Assembly (NCBI GenBank): GCA_907165065.1
Contig: OU015541.1
Coordinates: 4,402,001-4,466,000, forward strand
Reading direction: 5' to 3'
Source of the DNA: Caprimulgus europaeus
Lineage: Eukaryota; Chordata; Aves; Caprimulgiformes; Caprimulgidae
Length of the DNA: 64,000 nucleotides
The translations under genes and the position numbers were made by a program. This document shows, in pieces, positions 47,142 through 62,600 of this stretch (within the stretch, counting starts at the first letter, position 1; every line of letters starts with the position of its first letter). Below the pieces are notes generated by a model. It saw nothing but the letters and a program-made list of their open reading frames with translations. It did not search any database and had not been told where the DNA came from.

Positions 47142-50105
47142 TACAGATACCTTTGAGTGAGGGAAGCATCAGCTCAAAAAGGAATTGGTAAAAGGATATG
47201 TGGAAGGAAGAAAAGAATTTCCTTATTTTTGGATTGTATGTGATGCAGAAAAAAGCAAAAGGGATTGCACACTGCATGGAAGAATTGCTCCTCTTTCTGA
47301 AAGTGAAGGAGCTGATGGAGTGGATGAGGTTTATGACAGGCACTACTGAGCCTGCAGGTAAGGGCGATTCTACATACACTGGTTGGAACATGTGATGCAG
47401 GCTATGGCAACGAGAGTGTAGGTTGACAAAAAATGACATCAATTCTGTAGATTTATTTAAAAAACAAGTGAGGAATAAAGATAAAAAAATCTGGAAAACT
47501 TTTAGAATGTGGATTTCATGTCACATGTAAGAAATGTATGTTCAAAACCAGCAGCCTCTATGTGTGCACTCTAGATCAGTTCATGTTGCGTTGGTGGCTG
47601 TTTTGAGTAAAAGCCACTAAGAATAACTCCATATTTTCTAATGTGCTGTTCTGGGGCTTAATGCTACTTCACACTGGTTTTATACTAGATAAGCAAAAGT
47701 GTCAAGCTCTAGTCATTGAAGAATTAGTTCCTGTGGCTTCTAACTATAGACAGGATTGGGACAACCTCCTCATCTAAGCCCAAAAAATGTACTCTAGCAG
47801 GTAACAAATTCAGAATGAGAGCACAATGTAAAGCTGAATTTCATTCCATAGTAGCATATTTTCATACTGCTTAACAGTTTATCAATTCTAGTAGCCTTTT
47901 CACTATTGAAAGATTTTTTTTTCCCCTTTTTTTCTTTCATGATGCCAATGATAACTGCATTTGGCTTTTTTTATCCCAGCATGATAATTTTGCACTAATC
48001 TTTCATAAATCTCAGCATGTTCTCAGAAAGTAAATGATGGCATAATTTATCACTATTGCAAATGCATTTTGTGCCATGACAGTATAATTAGACATTCTTT
48101 TCAGAAGACATATTAAGTATATACCAATGTATTAAAGCTCCTGTGCTGCAGATCCATTTAACTGATTTATTCCTTGTCTCTGGCTACCTTGCCTCATCGT
48201 GATACCCACACAGTCACGCATGCTCATTGCAAGGAAAAAAAAAATGCAGCTCAGACAAGGAAGCAACACATTGTAAGAGACAGTATCTGTAGGTTAACTA
48301 ATTCAAGTGGGAACAGGATGCAATTTGGCTGCACTTTTGTACCAATTCAGAACACATTAATTATGCAGTGATCAAAATAATTTCACATGCATAATGCTGA
48401 CCTCATTCACTAGAGGGCAACAAAACCCCAGTTTAAAAAGCCTCCACCTTCTACTTTCAATGACAGAGCACTTTTAATAAGATGCTGCATGGATTTCATA
48501 ATGAATACCCTATTAATTTTACATAAGTGCAAAGTTACTTCTGAAAAGCCAGTTAGGCTGTTGAATATACATGATCTAGCCTCCCAACAGGTACCAGGAA
48601 GATGCTATTCGAGTTATAGCCCTCCCTCAGCACCAGATCAGTGGGTGTGTTCATTTATTTGAATATTATTGTTTGACTCAGGTTACCCTACTGAGCTCCA
48701 CTGCACAAAGCCCCCTTCAATGTTGTAGATAAAAGCACGTGGGCTTATCTAGAGATCATAAAGCTACCAATGTTCAAGCTACTTAAACTGTAGTAATGAA
48801 AACCTCTTATCCATCTGACTGGGCTTTGCTTTTGATCAGCATGTTTTTCGGGGCTATTTTCTCTCCCCCTTAGCTGCTGCTTATGACACTACCTTCTCAT
48901 TTTCATTAAAGAGGATGCAAATTTTCATGCTTAACCAAAACCCAATAGAAAACCTTTGCTTGTAATTTTTAAGGATATTTGTTAGGAAGTCTGAAAGAGT
49001 TGATACTATCTCTGCCAACAGTCTAACAACTAATTAGTTTACTATGGGCCACCATGTTAGCTCTGCTAATTTAATTTTGAAAAGTTCACTCTGCATAATA
49101 AAATCTGGTTGCTGGATCTTCTCCTCGAGTTGTAAATAAGAAATAGCTATTACTGTTATGGTCTATTGAGAAAGGGCTCCATACACTGTGAAAAAATGAT
49201 TACACAGACACAGACCCAACCAATTGAAAAATAATTATGTGAATTTGTCTTTTGTCCTTAGATCCAAATAATGGCTAATGCAAATAAACTGCCAGAGAAG
49301 TATTTTTATGTGCTTTTTATAGCATGAATAAGAATATATTTAACCCATTTTTGATGAATAGCTGAACAATTTTTTTCCACTGGTTTTGTTATAGACGATG
49401 ATTTTTCAGACCAGATGCAAACATTCATCTTTTAAAGCAATTGCTCCCAGAAACACATCCTTGGCCTCTCCTTTAAAGGGGTTCAAACCAAGAGGTGACC
49501 AGATATATACAAATGCATTCTTGTGTTTCAGAGGCAGTGCAAAGATTAGGAAGGAGAAGGGGGGCTCAAAAGAGGAGAGGTGTACAAATACATTTTTCCA
49601 TTACACAGTTGACAGCCCCTTGGGAAAACACGTCTAAGAAATGTGCAACCTTGAAATGTGTGCATGCTGCAAGGGATATTTTCAATGTGAACCCTGTGTT
49701 CTGATTTTCAAAGTCCTAGTCATTTGGCTGTGTTGGGGAAGAGGGATAAGCTGAAGCTCCTAACACAAGTGGAAAGGTTTGATTTTGTTTCCTTCTCCTT
49801 GCAGAAAGGCAGAGTAAACTATCCCTGCTACACCATCTTGGCAGTGCACTACAGCCTACACGTTGTGTGCCTAGTTAGCACTATTCTCCTCTCCAAACAG
49901 TACAGCATGACATGTCCCCCTTCCCACCAAAGTATTTAACAATTTCCTTTGAAATGCAACTCATTATACAAAAGCAGAACTAAATAAAAAATACTCCAGA
50001 GAGAGAACAGATTGCTAGATATAGATTAGATGTGCAGTCTAATCTTTCACAAGCATTAAATATTTAACATAATCACACCACAGGTGACAGAAAGATGTCT
50101 GCATT

Positions 50106-50127
50106 GTTTAATTAGACTTAATTAAAC
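50106..50127. promoter_or_regulatory. 22-bp imperfect palindrome with two TAATTA homeodomain cores
   Basis: Arms GTTTAATTA and TTAATTAAAC face each other across a few bases, giving two inverted TAATTA cores. Such paired sites bind homeodomain dimers in known enhancers. Whether this one is used is unknown, and AT-rich sequence makes chance likely. Confidence 0.3.
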
Positions 50128-53100
50128 ATAAGGAAAATCTAATACTAATTCAGGTCTGGCTTTTCAATTGATTACAAAACTCCTTTTTTGAAGTACTTTT
50201 GTATCCAGAGAAATATATTCTTTCTTTCATTAGCTGGGGAATCCTTGCCATGCGATGTTCAAAACCCATGAAGAGATGATCTGTTGTGTTCAAAAGCCCA
50301 TGGATGATACTAAGTTTCCTGGGTTAAGGACAAAGCCAAAGGACTTGGCACTTCCAGCGTGCTGTAATGCTGGGATCTTTTGGCCATATTTTGTATAAGC
50401 CATTATGCTCGGGACATCATTTTTTTCTATTACCTCTTTTATGGTCTTATTGTTTACAAGAAAATAGATAGAGCATTTAATTATGAGATGGACTTAATGT
50501 TCTATAACAACTCCTGTACGCAATACATTGCCTCTGGAACTCTGCTCACAACTCACATTAATGCGACAAATATAAAAAAACCAAAACAAGACAGTGTAGC
50601 AGAGAAGATGCTTTGCAGGAGAAGGGCAATATCTAATGCTATGCATCATTCCTTGATAATATTCCCACATCTCCTAGTTAAAGTTATGGTTCAGAACTGT
50701 ATTTAAGCACAGATGAATACAATATGCATTGTCAAAGAACCAGAGACAACTGATGACATATTACTTTGTTTCCCATTTGTCTTATGTAGTGACATTAAGT
50801 GGAAAAGCCTGATAAGGGTCCAACCGAAAAGGAGTATCCTCCTGATAGGATTAGAACATAAACTATTATCTTCTCTACAAACTAAAAGTTAGAAAGGATT
50901 AAAGAAATCAAGCCATAACCTCCCTAGAAATAAATTAATCAATTCAGGGAGTCCCATGTCTGCTGGGCAGGCAGTCACTTCACAATCAAAGTCAACTGCA
51001 AAGATCAGGACTCATCGCTGTGCATTGTTGTGATGTTGTATATAATTGTGGTACTTTAGATGAAATCATGCATTGATGCAATATTGTAACATAAGTACTA
51101 CAGTTCTAGGCTTTTTTTAAAAGCTCTTTTGTTTACATGATGCCATGCCTCCTTTCCTCCTCCTCTCTGGTTTCTGGGTCACTGCAATTATTTTTATTCT
51201 TTTTTTGAGGGGGGAATGCATGTTGTGGAAATGGTATGTGCAGAATTTTGGTTTCCAGATGTGTATTCTCTGAACATGAAAGCTGGAGCTACTCAGCCAT
51301 TCAGCCTCACTGTGCATCTACTTAGTATGTGCTCATCTCATGTGCATGAAGGGAACTTTTTTACTATGTGTATGCACATGCACAGTTTTTTTTTTTTATT
51401 TGGATCTATAGGACAGAAGTTTATGCCTTTTCTTTCTGTAAAAAATTAGATCCATATTGAAGTGCTGCTATAAGCTTGAGAGAGGACATCCCTCATGAAA
51501 CAGCAAAACCATAAAAACACTACAATAATTACACATAATGCAGGTCAGTAACACACAAACTCTTGCCCTGGTCACACACAGCAAAGGACTGATTTTTTGC
51601 TGATCTCTGTCAGGAGGATGTTCAGACTTTTTACTAGGCTAACCTTTGTCATCTGGTGGTGGTGAATCACACTCTACTTATCTTTCTGAGTCCTTAGTAC
51701 ATACAGTTGTCTGACATGTTTCTCTCTGCTTTGTTAGATAACACAGCTGATGAAAGGAATAACCATATTCATGGTGCAGTATCTTATTCACTAGTGTCCC
51801 AGTCAAATTAGGATTTATCTACAGAGAATAATTGGATAGGCTCTGGAAATTGCCACATTTACAACAGAGAATAGATAGTAAACTTACAGGAAATAGATTT
51901 TAAATGATGGGCAGAAATCAAGGGCAATTTCTCTTTTAGGTAGTTTTTTCCAGGAATGGGAAAAAATAATGTAAACAAAATTCCACAAACAGAAACATAG
52001 AAATAAAGAATGTTAATCAGAGGAAAAAAAAATCAGGGGGAAGTATTGTAATAGGAAGACGTTAACAGAACGATTGAAAGTGAGGAGCACAATCCTTCCA
52101 AATAGAAAGTATAAGCTATTTTAATCCTAGACACAGGAGACTCAATTTTTCTGAGCTGAGAACTTTTTACTCACAGTAAACTCAGTAGAAATTGGGAGCA
52201 TTAGCACTTTGCAGAAGGTATTCAGCACCTGAAGGGAGTGGATTAGATGATGGTGGTGATTAATTCCCAGTTACAACACAGCTCAAGGTTGATGTAGTAT
52301 ATATATTTTAGGGCTCTCTTCTATAGAAGGCACATTGATAAACTAGAGACACTACTGAAGACAGCAATAAAAATGATAAAGTGGACATATTGCTTGTCCT
52401 AGGTAGTCAGGTTGAATGAAATGGATATGTGCCGTATGGAAAAGCAGTGACAAAAAGGGGACAGATTAGCGGCGTATAAATAACTGAAGGTTAGTAACTG
52501 ATACTCTAGCAAGAGATTATTGCATTTTAAGGAGTTGAGATACAAATTTCAGAAGACTGTGATTCAGTAATAACATTCTCTAAGAGTGGTAAGACCATCC
52601 CACAAAAAGCCAAAAGGTAAGATAATTCATAAATATAACACTGACTTTTTCCCCCATATGTCCTCACCCCTGGAGAGAAAGGAGAGGCAGTGATCCTCAC
52701 CAGGAGGAAATCCTGATTAATCCTCTCCTCCCCCAAGTTGTACCATACAGGCACACTTCTGTGACAAGACAGTAAATCCCAACCCCTGCCCATCCCACCC
52801 AGCCCCATGGAGATACATTCACTGGGCAACTCTGGTTCTATCACCACTACATGCCTAAAATGACAAGTGATCTCCATGGGCAAATACAGGCAGTAATTTT
52901 CCCTTCAGGCAAACTAGAAATTAGAGTCACAATTTGGGCTCCGTTTTAAGCCAGAAAGAGGAAAATGTCAATACAGTAACAAGGAGACAACTGTCTGGGA
53001 ATTTCCCTGTTACCAGTCCAGCAAGAAAGGAGAACAAACAGGAGAAATGACTGAGCAGGAGGACTGCAGAGACAGTACGCGTACCATGAGCAGTGCTAAC

Positions 53101-56100
53101 AATTCAGATGCATGTCCTCATTCATGGCTAGAGCCTCAAATATCTTTGATATTGTCCTGTTAGGTCACCTTGTGTTACAAAACATACATAACCAACACAT
53201 TAATGCAGTGATTCAATGTTCTGTTTCAGAATATGCCACCACATTTGGGTTTCCTACCTTCTATAAATTATTTTCAGCACGAACATCAGTGTAGAGCGAA
53301 CTACAGATGAACATGAGGAGACCTTACACATCCTGTTGTAGGCTGCTCTCCACCAGTGTGTAGGTTTCAGCTCTACCACAACCCCTCCCTGGAGGACACC
53401 TGGAATCCACAGTTTTGTACAACAGTTTCAATAGGGGAATATTAATGTTTAAACTATAATGAGTCTGATTTAATCTGATTTCATTAACATTTTATTAACA
53501 GCTGTGTCTAGGCAGTCATTTTAATCATTTAAGTATATTTCGGGGGTGGAGTGGGAGGGTTTGAGCAATTCAGGGGAAATGACAATTCAAAGTCAATTCA
53601 ATCCTGCAGTTTTTGTCGAGCAAAACTCATATACAATTAAAGATAAAGTGAGCTAGCCATTACCAGGACACAGTCTGTGCTGTATAAATGTCTTCTGACA
53701 GCATCCATTCTTGCTGAATGTCAAACCCATGAAGAATGACATATGCTGGGTCTGTGCTAAGTCCCACCGGCATATAACCAAATTAATATTTATAATAAAA
53801 CCCCATAGCCTTTTAGACTTTTAAATTGTCAATAAAGACATTTTGAGGTAAAAACTTCAATGGACAAAACTCTTATTAACATTAAAAGATATTTCATCTG
53901 TTGATGAACTTTGAACTATTGAACTTTGTGTTGGCAGCAAAACCAGGTATTGATAGATCCCTGTTCTTCTAATTGCTAAATCACAGACATCTAAACACTT
54001 GAAAAAGACCTCTTAGCTTTTGGCTGCAGTTCTGAGACAGCTGTGATGCTCTGATGCCTTCCAGTAGAAGGCAGCCATGTGCAAACACACCAGACACTAG
54101 TGCACAGAAGCTGCTTCTTGCTGGCATAAGATGCCAACTTTAGCAGCTGGGTTTTAACCACTACTGTGTGATGCATGGTGCTGAGTGGAAGAGGAGAAAG
54201 TGAGCAACATTTCACTTCTTTGGGGGCAATCCAATTACTTACTAGGTATATAATTTGCAAATGAATGACAGAATTTATCAACATCATTGTTGCAAATAAT
54301 ATCTAATATAAAATCCTCTAAGACACAGCATACTTCAGAACTACTTCGTACTTCTTAAACCGCTTCCAGTTATTCTGAAGCTCATAAACTTTCAGCATTT
54401 CACAACACAATAATTTCTGGATCACACAGAGAAAAATTTATACTTACTATACAGCACTGTAACAGATTCTGACATTTTTAAAGAGCAAAAGACTTGAGAA
54501 ACAACCCTCTGTCCCGCTCCCCCAGAAGATAGCAACACACAACCAGAAGTATAAAAGAAAATTAAATACAGTTTATCTCCTCCATGACATATCTATTATA
54601 TATACAGAATTGGAAGAAGTTTGCTATAATAACTTTCCCTCTGTAATATGGTACTTATTTCAAGCACTTGAGAACAGAAAATAGCTCAGAACATTCTTGC
54701 TCCGAGACCTCATTTCTCTTTAAATTTCAGCCTTAGTCATAATTCTTATCCTGGTTTATTCAAGAGCAAGCACTCCATCTCCCTCATAATTTCTTCTGGT
54801 TTTCCAGGAAACATAGATGCCAGCTGGATTTGACAGTAATAAGTAAACCGTGGGTTCAGTGAGAGGTTTCTTATATCACAGTGACTTAGTTTAAGACTTA
54901 AATTGCAGAGAAATAACCTAAACTTACAAAATACTGGCATCTCTGAAGCATTCTATTTAAGCACTTGTTCAGGTAAACCTAACCAAATTGGTACTTTGAT
55001 TTTTGTACTTATGAGAACAGAGTTTTCCAATTGTCCTGTGGCTTATCAATCAGAACAGAAATTCCAAAGAGCCAAGTGCTCCTTTTAGACACTTCAGTGC
55101 TCAAATCTACTCAGCACCTGTATATGAATTATGAGGTTTGCAAACAGAGTCAGAGGATTCCGAGTCAAGCGATTCTGACCTGCATCCACCCAGTGAGTTA
55201 TTACTGCATTGTTCTTATTAAGCTTAATACAGCTTTGCTGCTCAATACACCTTTTAACAAGTACCACCACACGTTAGTGGGATGTTGCCAACACTGCCTA
55301 TTGCCAAATTAACTCTGTTAAATGCAAGGTCTTTGTTTACAGTGTGAAAATAGGCTGTTGTTGAACAAACAAGTAGGTAAACATTTACAAAGCTGGAGAA
55401 TAGACTGCAGAGCTAAAGCTTGGGCAAGGGTGGTGCATTCCTTTTTCCTTTAAGATAAACTGGCACAAAATTATTCCAATGCAGTCACTTGAAGTAGAGT
55501 GACTTTTCCTGGTTAGTTTTCTTCGTGGAACTAAGTGAACTTGAGGAAAGTGCCAGAAGGAGCAGTGCTTTCTGGAAATATTTAACTTGAAAGCAAAGAT
55601 GCATTCTGTATAGATAACGGGCTCATCGAACAGACATCCAGATAACACATTTACATGAGGACTGGACTGAATATAGCACAGCAAAAAGAAAAGACAGCAC
55701 ATCATTACCCTTAAAAGGAAACCTGGGCTCCTTAACATTTTTGCACTCCTTCACATCAAATCCTCCACAATGGTGCTCTGTGATAGGACCAAGAAAGAAA
55801 TGCCTCACCTCACATCCCCAACAGGTATCAAAACCCTCCAAAGCAACCAGATGCAAAGGGATTGTAAGGCTCCACTATGAGCATGCTGACTCAGACAGAG
55901 ATTAGAGTGAGGAAAGTGGTGGGAAGCTTTGTGCAGTCCCATTTTTCAGCACATCTTTGTGAGCAGTATGGGTCTTTCTCAAAGCAGTGGTTTTGTCAGG
56001 GTCTTATTCAAAGCAGTTTTCTATTGCGACCTCATTTAAGTCAATGGGACATAAAGGAGCAAAGTAAAGCAAATATGTAGGAGATGATGTATTTTTAGCA

Positions 56101-56204
56101 GGCTGAACTCAGACCTCCTTTAGCCAACACTATTTTGGAATTCAAATTCATCCCCATGAGAGACAGTCCACGTGAGGACTCTATTTCAAAGAAGGAAAAC
56201 AATC

Positions 56205-56232
56205 CTGTACTGCTTGTTCTGTACTGCTTGTT
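56205..56232. repeat. 14-bp exact tandem duplication
   Basis: CTGTACTGCTTGTT occurs twice directly adjacent (56205-56218 and 56219-56232) without change. It looks like a recent slippage event. Confidence 0.95.
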
Positions 56233-59200
56233 ATGTCCTGAGCTCACTACACTAGCAAAATATATCCTGCCATGAATTGCATCTAGAACGAGAAGTAATT
56301 ATAAAACAGGTGAAAATCTATAACTGTACATACTTAATATAAAACTTCATGGACCAATTGCAAAACACGCCATTCATCTGCTTCATACCACTAAAATTGG
56401 ATTTAATTTAGTGCCAGTCTTGTTCCTGACCTGGAGTTTCCTCTACTATTGACTGACTTTTCAAACAACCCATCATATTTTTGGAAAGCAAAGGCTGATA
56501 TTGCTGTACTGTGCTTCCTGCCAGGAGCAGCACTTCAGCATTATCCATACCCTGATGCACTATTTCTCATGAATGTGGCATTGAAAGCCCACATACGTGT
56601 AAGTATTTTCCTATGTACAGACCAAATGCAGAAAAAATAAACATCAAGCTATTTGCATTACTAAATCAATCATCTTGGCTGTATCAGAGCAGAGACTTTC
56701 TCACTACCATCAGAGAAATGAATACGGCCACGTCAGACACCAGAGCTCCCTTTTCAGCAGAGAAAAGCAGGCTACTGATGCACAGCAAAATGTAGGGACT
56801 AATTCAAGGTTATAGAATGTGTTGCTCCTCTTTCCCATTGAAAATAATAATCTGCATTTACAATGGACTCTGTTGGCAGAAGGAAACCTTGAGATGCTCC
56901 TTCAACTTCAGGCCCCTGCCTGCCCAAGGACCATGTCCCAACTGATGATGAGCTAGCCATTCCTTAAGACAATAGTATTTCTCAGTTCTTCCAGCTTCTC
57001 TCTGTGCAATGGATAGCTAGGGTTTGCCCAGTAAACCTTAAGGGGAAATAAAAGAAAGCATACATCTTCAGAAAATGAACTTTCACAGACTCTTCATTTG
57101 CTCTTATCACTTTTCTGTCTCCATTTTATTCCATGCACTCTCTCAAAGGCCAGACTGCTTTCTGTCAACTGATTTGTCTGTTGAAGCTGTTTTGTATTCA
57201 TGTATCCTGAAACAACCTATAGCCAACAGTCCTACACTCCTTGGATCTATAAATCAGCAGGACCAGACAGATTGGTGCATGCAGAATCACAGCTGCACAC
57301 TCAGTGAGAAGTGCAGTTACCCAAACTCTATATATTCACAGTGCCATGCTCATATAGTAAAATGTTTTTATACAGTTGATAGCTACATATGGAAATCCAG
57401 AGAGGGCAATTGAGAAAAGTATCTGGAAAAGACAAATACAAACTTGGTATGCACAGGTAAATTTCAGGAATCAAAAGGTTTGGACTAAGACATCCGATTT
57501 ATTTATAGACAATAACTTACTGACACTTGTGTGTGTGGAATACCATTAATATAAATCAGCTCATAATATTTTGTGTAGCGATATCAGTCTAATTTAAATT
57601 TTATATTGCAAAGTAGTATTGAATGTTAGACTTGATTTTTTTTTTTTAAGTAATTAATGAGCTAAGCTACCTGAGAGAAAAACAAAATGATGATTATAAT
57701 TAGAAGTGTTCCATGGCTGCTACCAACTGTTTAGATGTACTTACAGGTAGCATTTCTAATTAAAACCCTCTTGATGCTCAGACATCTCTCTGTTCATTTG
57801 TTATTAAAAAATTGGGATTTTTTTCATCAAGGAATCCCTTAATAGAAAAATAATAGGAAAAGTTACATGTAATTACATTCTCTGTGCTATTTGTGGTGAG
57901 CAGCTCCTATGAGAAAATGAGCTGCAGGTGTGTAAGTGAAAGATGTGCTGGTACGGATTTCACTTGTTTGGAGTATTCCACCTGGAAAGAACTTTGAATT
58001 TTGGCTGGGATTTCAAAAGGACCCTGAAGGGGTTAGCATGGGTTTCAGGGAAAACTGGGTGCCTAACTCCCTGAGGGCTCTGTGAAAGTTGCATTATTTG
58101 GGGGAGAGAGGAGGAAAAACAAATCACCCCAAGTTATTCTGCTCAGAACTATGTAAAATCACAGTAAGTTGCAAGCACTGTCCAGGATTTCCTAAAATGA
58201 GCCCAGGTCATGTGAATGTCTGACCAAAAAAGGCTTACAGTAAATCAGGTTGATCAATGTTTTCCTAATCAAAACACATTTCAAGCCACTGCTCTCAAAC
58301 AAAAATTTCAGTCATTCAGGAAAATGAACTCTGTAATGCTGTCACAGCGTTTGGTTAGATTGGTTACCAGCCAAAAGACTCCACTATTCAAATTCCCAGT
58401 ATAAGCTTAAATATTCTACATATAGGGGGGAAAAAAGCAACCCCCAAAGCCCAAGTGTAACTGGAATTGCCAAGTTTCAGGGCTGGCAAACAAAGTTTCA
58501 GCTATACCAAGGAGATGTTTTCCTGCTGATACCCTAACAAGACTGTGTGTCTTCTCTTCTCCCATACCGAGGTCTGTGTCACTTGGGTATGGATGGTTGT
58601 CCCTGATACTCACATTACTGACATAGTTATGTTTATGATTCTGAAGCTCATTAATTTGCAATTGGAAAATGGACTAATGGAGTAGCCTTTCTGCAGATGT
58701 AAACTGTCATACCTTTCTGACTTCTCTAAATTGATGCTGGTTTGTATCATGAAAGTCTCATCACATAATTTGCATTGTTATCCTTTGTGAGCAATAGCAG
58801 GAACATTAATAAGCTCTAGCAGCAGTAAATTCTGCCTCCCGCTTTACGTCAATACCAAAAGGTGAAGAGGAAGCTGAAACAGTGTATAATTAAGTCCAGA
58901 AATGTATGTTTGAAAGAGGAATAGCAGCTTCAGATGATTTGAGGAACTGGAAGATAATCTGTTTCCTCACCAAAATCCCTTTCCTGGCCCAGAATCTGTC
59001 TCTAAGAACAAAGGACACAAACCCAGCCTTCTCTCTTTCTCCAGACTGTACTTTTATAACACAGGGAATTTGTACACATTTGCTGTGTTCAATCGCTTCA
59101 TGATTATTGGGTATGAAGTTTTTTTTTTGAAAAAAAAAAAAAATTGAGAAAACATCTTAAAAGGCTCTTGGAACAACAAACATGACTTTGAAGATGAGTT

Positions 59201-59607
59201 ACGGAGTGCAGGATGTGTGCTCCTGTCTCCCAAACCACTGGGAACTTTGTAGCCAGAATAAACAATATCACAGCGTGAAGTGAGGGAACTTGTTTGCTTT
59301 GATAGTAGACGTCTTGCTGTCCACAGCTTGCACACTGGAGAGTGTGGGGACAGGATCACATGTACCAGAGTGCCAGAAAAGTCAAAGTTAGAGAGAAGAG
59401 TAGGAAAAAAGGAAAAGAAATGGGTGAAAAAATCCCCACAATATTGAAGGGACAAGCTTGTGGAAAAGAACAATGAGTCAGTAAAGCCACCCTGCTAAGT
59501 TTAAAGTGCTCTTTTGATATCAAGTATGCCTCTTTCTCCTGTGAGAAGAATGAGGAAAGACGGCTCTGATGATTTCTTACTGATTTAGAGGGGTGGGGTT
59601 TGCAGCT

Positions 59608-59619
59608 TAATTATAATTA
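59608..59619. promoter_or_regulatory. Perfect palindrome TAATTATAATTA (P4-type homeodomain site)
   Basis: Two TAAT half sites in inverted orientation are separated by four bases, the spacing that cooperative paired-class homeodomain dimers can use. Use in vivo is not shown by the sequence. Confidence 0.25.
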
Positions 59620-62600
59620 GTTTTGTTTTTCTTCATAAATTACACCATGTCAAAACTGCTCTCAGCTGCAATCACGAATCTGGGAGTTTGTCTGCTTTGA
59701 TCCAGGTCAGCATAACCCAGAAGAAGAACTACCTAGACTAGAATCTTTATTCATTAATCTAAAATGTTATGCTTGCTGCTACAATAGATGTAGAGTGCTG
59801 CAGACAGGCACTTAGATTTATGTTTTCCTGACTACTTTTATCTGGATTTGGCTCGTGAAATTGCAATATTCATAATGTGAAGCCCTCCACCAAACTTCTG
59901 AGATTCTCTCCCTTTTCAGTCACATGCAATATGCTTCCTTATTAATCTGGATCACAATGATGCTCAGTTTGCAAACAGAGCAGTAAGCTGCTGGCCTTCC
60001 AAGTGATGGTGTCCTAGGACACACATAAGAGGGTACTCGCCCTCTTCTATGCACATATATCCAGTGATACACGACTCTAGTGTGACAAGTAAAAGGCTGG
60101 GGTAAGAAGTCAAGACTAATAAGGAAATATATTTATTGTGTATGACTTAAATCAAGGTTAAGCAAATCTGATGTGAAAAACCTTCAAGCTGTTTCATTTA
60201 AAACAAACTGTTGTGCAAAATGCAAGATGGTCTCCCTGTCATTTACATACTGTGCAATACATGCCCTTTAGAGAAATTAATTAGCCATGGGTGACATTTA
60301 TCTACTGATGTGTATATCTTAACATCATGATGCAGGTAAGTTAACTTTTCACTAAACAGAACTAAAAGCTCATGAACAGCTGGTGAGTCAATGGAACAGG
60401 TACCCGTGATGTACTGCTGTTTGACACCCATCAGCTTCCCGCTATGAATTAACTGCACAGCATCTTACAGCAGCCTATACTGCCTTACTGAAGTGTTGCA
60501 CTATGTGTAACAACAGAACTGATCTTTAATGCTTCTTCAACCATTCCTCCATATCAAGTTGGTGGCTTACAAACAGGTAAATTAATGTGGTAGAAAAAGG
60601 GAAAAATATCTTTAGGCTCTAACAGTGTAATTCAATCTCGATTATATTATATACTTATCAGGAATTGAGCACAGACTTGGTATTAGAAGGGAGACTGAAT
60701 AAAGGGGAATGCCTACTTCTGGGTCTGATTAGGACAGAGAGAGAAACTTTTCTATTTCACTCATGCCAATGAAAACTTCACAAACACCTACATGTACCAG
60801 AGATAAATGTGGGGTAATCATCTGCAGCAGCTTTTTATATTCTGTTCCTTTTCTGCTTACTGATAAAATTTAAAAAAAAAAGGAGGGAAGGGGATCTAAG
60901 CCACAAAGTGAGAGTTTAGATCCAAAGCTTCCTCGAGCACAAGGATTCATCCTGGCTTGTTATACAGGCTAAAAGTAATGACATTTCAGTGGACTTTCCA
61001 AGGTTAAAAGATGTTAGGTTTCAGGCCAATCTTTAGTAAAAAAAAGTTTCAAAGGCATGGAGGGAGGTTATGGAATAGTGGGCAGTGGGTGAAGGAGCAG
61101 CTATTGTATTACGCACTATTCTGTTGCCAATCCCTCTCTATCTTACTCTACTTTTTCTCTTGAAGCACCTGAATATCCAAGGCTGCATGTGAGCAATGGC
61201 AAAGGGCACAATGGCAGCTGCAACTGCGAGTGCCAATGAACTACCAGAATGTCACTCCCCACTTCACAGAGTGCACTGGACTACTCATGCATAAAAGTCT
61301 CTGTGAAATTGAATTCTATTCTGAAATTCACTACATTAAAAGGAGATTTGTTCCTCAGTCCTCCACATCACAGTCTTATCTCCATTGTACATGAAATCCA
61401 GGGAAGCACGCTGCCTTATTCAAACCAAAAACGATAGCAAATTATGCTTACATTAGCATTGGGATATTCCTACTGATTCTAATAAAAAAATAGTCCTTGT
61501 TCTAGGACTAGTAATGGGGAACAGTTCTAGGGAACATCACCTTTTTTCATAAGCAGCTAGATTTAAATCCAGGTCTCTAACACGAAAGCAAAACCAAACG
61601 TAAAATACATTCTGCCTCTCTCAAATTCTTCAGCACACAGTAGTGTGTGCACCTCATCCTGAATTTCACCACTACTTTTGTGACCACCTTTGAGTTTAGA
61701 GAATCATACCACAAAAGAAGACATAAAACTAGAGTTATTAAAAATATGCCATAGAAGTACAATTCTCTAGAGTTTGTCATTCAGTTTAACAATTAAAAAC
61801 AAACAAACAAAAACCTGGAGAAATGATACCTATAATTGAAACTAGTAAGGCAATATTATCATTCTGATAACCTGGGTGCAAGGCCAAGGTAAAAGCCAGC
61901 TCATTTACTTTTTGTTCTTCTGAGCCAGCTGAAATTCAGAGCCTTGATTTTCACAGGCAGACCCGAAGAAGTCAGCAAGAGGAACTTCCCTTTGAAATTA
62001 TTTTCCATTTGAGGCAGTGCTGAATTACATCTTCCATGACACCACACAGCCATGTTAATAACAGAATTCATTGTAAGCTCCCTACATTGCTCATTTCCTG
62101 GGGAGTTTCTTTTAGTGAGTATCAAGGTCCAAGCAGCAACAAAAAAGGAACATAAGCTTCTTTTGTTTTGCAGCTAATGAAACCTAAAAACTATGCACCA
62201 TGATCTTAAGGGGATTTCTAAGATATATTGAAAATTTCCTGGAAAGTAAATGAGGCATACACCAGTCAGCCATGATGACAGTACCCACCAGAACAGATAT
62301 CACAGCCAGCCATTAAACACTTAGAGAGACAAAACTTGAAAGAAAAAACATCCATATGACATTTTTGTAGGGAAGGTGGAATGGGATTTAAGATAGTTAA
62401 ATATTCAGTATTGAAGCAAAGTGTTTGTTTGTCGTCTGTCTCATGACAGCTGCTGTCATGGGCGTTAGTGAGCTTTGCCAGAAATTGCCAGAGTCAGGCA
62501 TTGCTCTCATTGTGGGATGAGTTTGCAATGGGAGAAGTTTTCCTTGGTTTTGCCTGATATTGTCAACAAAATTAACTTCAGGCAAAAAAAATGTCAAAGT

